Shown here: piece by piece, positions 62,918 through 64,000 of the stretch
How the letters are laid out: each line of letters begins with the position of its first letter
Position numbering within the stretch: position 1 is the stretch's first letter
DNA from: Daucus carota subsp. sativus
Taxonomy: Eukaryota > Streptophyta > Magnoliopsida > Apiales > Apiaceae
Assembly (NCBI RefSeq): GCF_001625215.2
Contig: NC_030384.2
Coordinates: forward strand, 43,992,390-44,056,389
Direction of reading: 5' to 3'
DNA length: 64,000 nucleotides
Notes under the pieces: generated by a model
What the model was told of the DNA's origin: nothing
Seen by the model: the letters and a program-made list of their open reading frames with translations, nothing else
The model's database searches: none
Program-made: the position numbers and the translations under genes

Positions 62918-63146
62918 TTATATTTGAAATTAGATACTGTGAATATTAATAATAAAAAATGAAATATATGTTAAATTGTTAATCAATAAATCAATAATCC
63001 CTCATCAAGATAGTAATTTTTTATATATCAATTTTGAGAGGTTTTTGCTATCCTTGATCCCGATATTCATAACACTATGGTTATCAGACATGTGTAGATT
63101 TTTTAAAGATGAGTATGTACATTCCCTCACCGCATCTCCGCAAGTA
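62918..63146 (-). other. 3' flank/UTR of strictosidine-synthase-like gene
   Basis: No gene; presumed 3' untranslated region of the gene at 63147 onward. Confidence 0.5.
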
Positions 63147-64000
63147 TTACACAAGCTTTTGCTTAAAAACATAAGGCATTTGAACAGATCCTATCCACAA
63201 GTATCCATTACTCTCCTCGACTTCACTTGCAAACATCCACTTTTTGCCGTATTTATCTTCTAGCATCTCTAAGATTTCCCCATTTTCACTCAAGCGCACT
63301 GCTATTCCACACCCCTTGAAACTCATCAAGTATTGAACCACTTTTGTTAAGTTGATTGGGAGTTTCAGCAAAACCTTTCCAATCCAAGAATAGGAAAGGA
63401 TAATTCTTGAAAATATATCGTTTCGCGAATGAATGGCCACCCAAAACTCACCTCTGTGATTTCGCTTTATATTATCGGGAAATCCAGGAAGTTGAGCAAA
63501 TATTTCAATCTTTCCATATAGTTCTGACGGTTCAAGCCAAACCTTTAAAATTCTGCAATTCCGTGTCTCTGCAATCAGCACAAAATCGCCATTTTGGCTC
63601 AATGCAACTCCATTTGGAAATGTCAAATTGTTTGAAATAACCTTGATTTCTCGGCTAAGAGGATCATATTTCGACAACCTTCCAGTCTTGTCACTGCTAA
63701 ATATCACCGCGCTGTGGTCCCTGAAATAGAAAAAATTTCAGCCTTACATGAGTATCAATTCTGTTCAGTTAAAAGAGGGAAAAAAAGATTGGGATAGCGT
63801 GTACCTGCGCTGGTAATTGAAGCTGCTCTCTGTGAAATAAACTACTCCATTACCCTGGTCAATGTCCAAACCATTAGCAAAATAGAACGGAACGTTTTGG
63901 GACTGTGTTGAGATTTTGGTAGCTAAACCACCATTGGGGCCAACAACAAGGACGCCCATGTAAGCATCTGCAATATAGAGATCTTCTGTTCTTTCGTTAA
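63147..64000 (-). CDS. strictosidine synthase-like protein, 5' end beyond window
   Basis: Two minus-strand exons are visible: 64000 (open at window edge) to 63805, and the last exon 63720-63147, joined at CAG CGC AG|G. The first visible part reads ERTEDLYIADAYMGVLVVGP, then FANGLDIDQGNGVVYFTESS. The last exon reads DKTGRLSKYDP, LTFPNGVALSQNGDFVLIAE, LPGFPDNIKRNHRGEFWVAI, SWIGKVLLKLP, EDKYGKKWMFASEVEESNG and YLWIGSVQMPYV. This is the six-bladed propeller of plant SSL proteins, which usually carry a signal peptide (not visible here). True strictosidine synthase uses a catalytic glutamate before the final strand; by my alignment that position is occupied by serine in FASEVEE, so alkaloid-forming activity is unlikely, as for most SSLs. 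About 250 C-terminal residues are present; the N-terminal third lies right of the window. Confidence 0.92.

Noticed and set aside
1..64000. CRISPR arrays, operons, phage or organellar insertions, tRNA/rRNA genes
   Set aside because: Nothing with the needed structure was seen; the repeats present are plant transposons and microsatellites. A tRNA scan was not possible by eye, so a single missed tRNA cannot be excluded.

Overview
The window is nuclear DNA of a flowering plant, almost certainly a eudicot. The evidence is AT-rich DNA with many short GT-AG introns, plant-specific families (TGA bZIP, VQ protein, ACD6-type ankyrin/PGG protein, MORN-type PIP5K, strictosidine-synthase-like), and intergenic and intronic DNA full of MITEs, Helitrons and (TA)n tracts. 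I cannot name the species. No prokaryotic, organellar or viral segment was recognised, and no tRNA, rRNA or CRISPR array was seen.

Layout, left to right. 1-6 kb: a TGA-type bZIP transcription factor on the minus strand, whose C-terminal exons lie beyond the left edge; its visible last intron holds two GC-rich inverted-repeat elements. 6-12 kb: gene-poor DNA with a 236-bp-offset tandem duplication and a poly(A) retroposon with target-site duplication. 12.2-12.7 kb: an intronless VQ-motif gene (SIB type), followed by a run of MITEs. 16.4-20.6 kb: a four-exon Nudix hydrolase, minus strand. 20.6-24.1 kb: transposon cluster, including a Helitron (22008-23863) that carries a nested Stowaway MITE. 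24.2-27.6 kb: an ankyrin/PGG membrane protein on the plus strand, built from an internal partial duplication. 28.5-31.4 kb: a MORN-repeat PIP5K on the plus strand, eight coding exons. 33.9-40.3 kb: an SMG7/EST1-like nonsense-mediated-decay factor, minus strand. 41.6-46.0 kb: a GET1/WRB-like receptor subunit, minus strand, seven exons. 47.0-58.2 kb: a NOL10/Enp2-type nucleolar WD-repeat protein, minus strand, sixteen coding exons. 58.2-62.9 kb: transposon cluster with a second Helitron, a 691-bp palindrome and a 1.2-kb TIR element with a perfect 8-bp target duplication. 63.1-64.0 kb: the 3' part of a strictosidine-synthase-like gene, minus strand, running off the right edge.

The genes have unrelated jobs (transcription, stress signalling, nucleotide hydrolysis, lipid signalling, RNA decay, membrane-protein insertion, ribosome biogenesis, secondary-metabolism-like), as is usual for plant synteny; there is no operon or obvious gene cluster. 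Exon structures were built by hand from splice signals and reading phase. Six gene models close exactly in frame: Nudix 191 aa, ankyrin 953 aa, PIP5K 773 aa, SMG7 960 aa, GET1 176 aa and NOL10 716 aa. The intronless VQ gene is a complete 139-aa frame. The points most worth a second look are the ankyrin gene's internal duplication and its frame conflict, a GC-AG intron in SMG7, a duplicated 3' splice site, and several well-delimited mobile elements.
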